Assembly (NCBI RefSeq): GCF_946221145.1 | Contig: NZ_CAMIOH010000210.1 | Coordinates: forward strand, 1-5,504 | From: an uncultured Paracoccus sp. | GTDB taxonomy: Bacteria; Pseudomonadota; Alphaproteobacteria; Rhodobacterales; Rhodobacteraceae | Length of the DNA stretch: 5,504 nt | Reading direction: 5' to 3' | Shown here: positions 5,019 to 5,504 of the stretch, piece by piece | Layout of the letters: every line of letters starts with the position of its first letter | Position numbering within the stretch: the first letter of the stretch is position 1 | Notes under the pieces: model-generated | What the model saw: only the letters and a program-made list of their open reading frames with translations | Database searches by the model: none | Told to the model about the DNA's origin: nothing | Made by a program: the position numbers and the translations under genes

Positions 5019-5504
5019 TCATGCTCCTTGAATGAGACGCCAGAAGAAGATCGCGGTCATGCCGATGCCGATCACGGCGATCAGCAGCCGCAGGGTGTCG
5101 CGCGGAATGCGCCGGGCGACGGGTGCGCCCGCGTAACCGCCGGTGATGGTGCCCGCGGCCATGACCGCGGCAGGCCCCCAGGCGACCGCGCCGCCCGCCG
5201 CGAAGATCGCGAAGGCCACCGCCGACAGGGCAAAGGACAGCCAGCATTTCAGCCCGTTCATCGCGTGCAGGTCGGTCATGCCCCACATCGCGAAAACCGC
5301 CAGCAGCACGATGCCCAGGCCGCCGTTGAAATACCCGCCATAGATCGCCACCGGCAGCAAAATGCCCAGCCCGAATGGTGTGACCACCGACCGCCACCGC
5401 GACGCCGCCCGCCGCACGTCGTCGGCAAAATAGAAGACCAGCGTCGCGGCCAGCAGCAGGAACGGCACCAGGGCCGAGAACGCCTTGTTGGAACTCACCA
5501 GCAA
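5019..5504 (-). CDS. TauE/SafE-family membrane transporter (5' partial)
   Basis: The frame is open to the window edge, so the N-terminal part is missing; the TTG at 5504 is where the window cuts the gene, not a start. The 161 visible codons correspond to roughly the C-terminal two thirds of a typical 250-residue TauE/SafE (formerly DUF81) protein. This inner-membrane family is linked to export of sulfite, sulfoacetate or related organosulfur anions, though most members have unknown substrates. Hydrophobic segments lie at about visible residues 9-26, 42-56, 61-76, 87-106, 108-125 and 138-156. The second-repeat signature IYGGYFNGGLGIVLLAVFA (54-72), then MNGLK (82-86) and the late GYAGAPVARRIP (123-134), are characteristic; an Asn is at residue 60 where I recall Gly being common. 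The stop is two bases before the RidA-like start. No promoter can be seen because the 5' end is outside. Confidence 0.87.
   Translation of the reverse strand: MLVSSNKAFSALVPFLLLAATLVFYFADDVRRAASRWRSVVTPFGLGILLPVAIYGGYFNGGLGIVLLAVFAMWGMTDLHAMNGLKCWLSFALSAVAFAIFAAGGAVAWGPAAVMAAGTITGGYAGAPVARRIPRDTLRLLIAVIGIGMTAIFFWRLIQGA
5024..5029 (-). promoter_or_regulatory. Ribosome binding site of the RidA-like gene
   Basis: On the minus strand this reads AAGGAG, a strong Shine-Dalgarno sequence lying within the last codons of the transporter gene. Its seven-base spacing selects the ATG at 5016 over the one at 5022. Confidence 0.75.

Noticed and set aside
5017..5397. N-terminal extension of the RidA-like frame
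   Set aside because: It lies entirely over the transporter gene in another frame, is Arg/Gly/His-rich, and RidA homology starts only at about 5016, next to a strong AAGGAG site.

Overview
The window looks like chromosomal DNA of a high-GC alphaproteobacterium, most likely Rhodobacterales and plausibly Paracoccus or a relative. I infer this from the strong G/C third-position bias, the use of LpxI instead of LpxH in lipid A synthesis, and the flavour of the protein sequences. No database search was possible, so the genus is an inference. No tRNA, rRNA, CRISPR, insertion sequence or phage signal is visible.

Layout. Bases 1-1343 (+) hold the 3' part of a gene for a membrane-anchored protein with a cysteine-free glutamine-amidotransferase-like domain; its start lies before the window. 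After a 59-base spacer with an imperfect hairpin and a possible promoter, four lipid A genes follow on the + strand: fabZ (1403-1882), lpxA (1875-2657), lpxI (2654-3466) and lpxB (3531-4685). Two genes lie on the - strand and converge on lpxB: a RidA/YjgF-family gene (4669-5016) and, upstream of it, the 3' part of a TauE/SafE-type membrane transporter gene (5019 to the window edge). The lpxB and ridA-like reading frames overlap tail to tail by 17 bases, and a perfect 6-bp hairpin sits inside the overlap.

How the genes work together. FabZ dehydrates 3-hydroxyacyl-ACP for fatty acid elongation and so competes with LpxA for the same 3-hydroxyacyl-ACP pool. LpxA acylates UDP-GlcNAc, LpxI releases lipid X (2,3-diacylglucosamine 1-phosphate) from UDP-2,3-diacylglucosamine, and LpxB joins lipid X to a second UDP-2,3-diacylglucosamine to give the lipid A disaccharide. 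LpxC and LpxD, which act between LpxA and LpxI, are not in the window. fabZ, lpxA and lpxI overlap end to start and are probably translationally coupled; lpxB follows a 64-base gap. The RidA-like and transporter genes form a separate, tightly spaced unit.

This is mainly a conserved housekeeping locus. I found no convincing new system. The points most worth a second look are the amidotransferase-like membrane protein directly upstream of fabZ, the shared hairpin at the lpxB/ridA-like convergence, an alanine at the LpxA acyl-chain ruler position, and altered motif residues in LpxI and LpxB.
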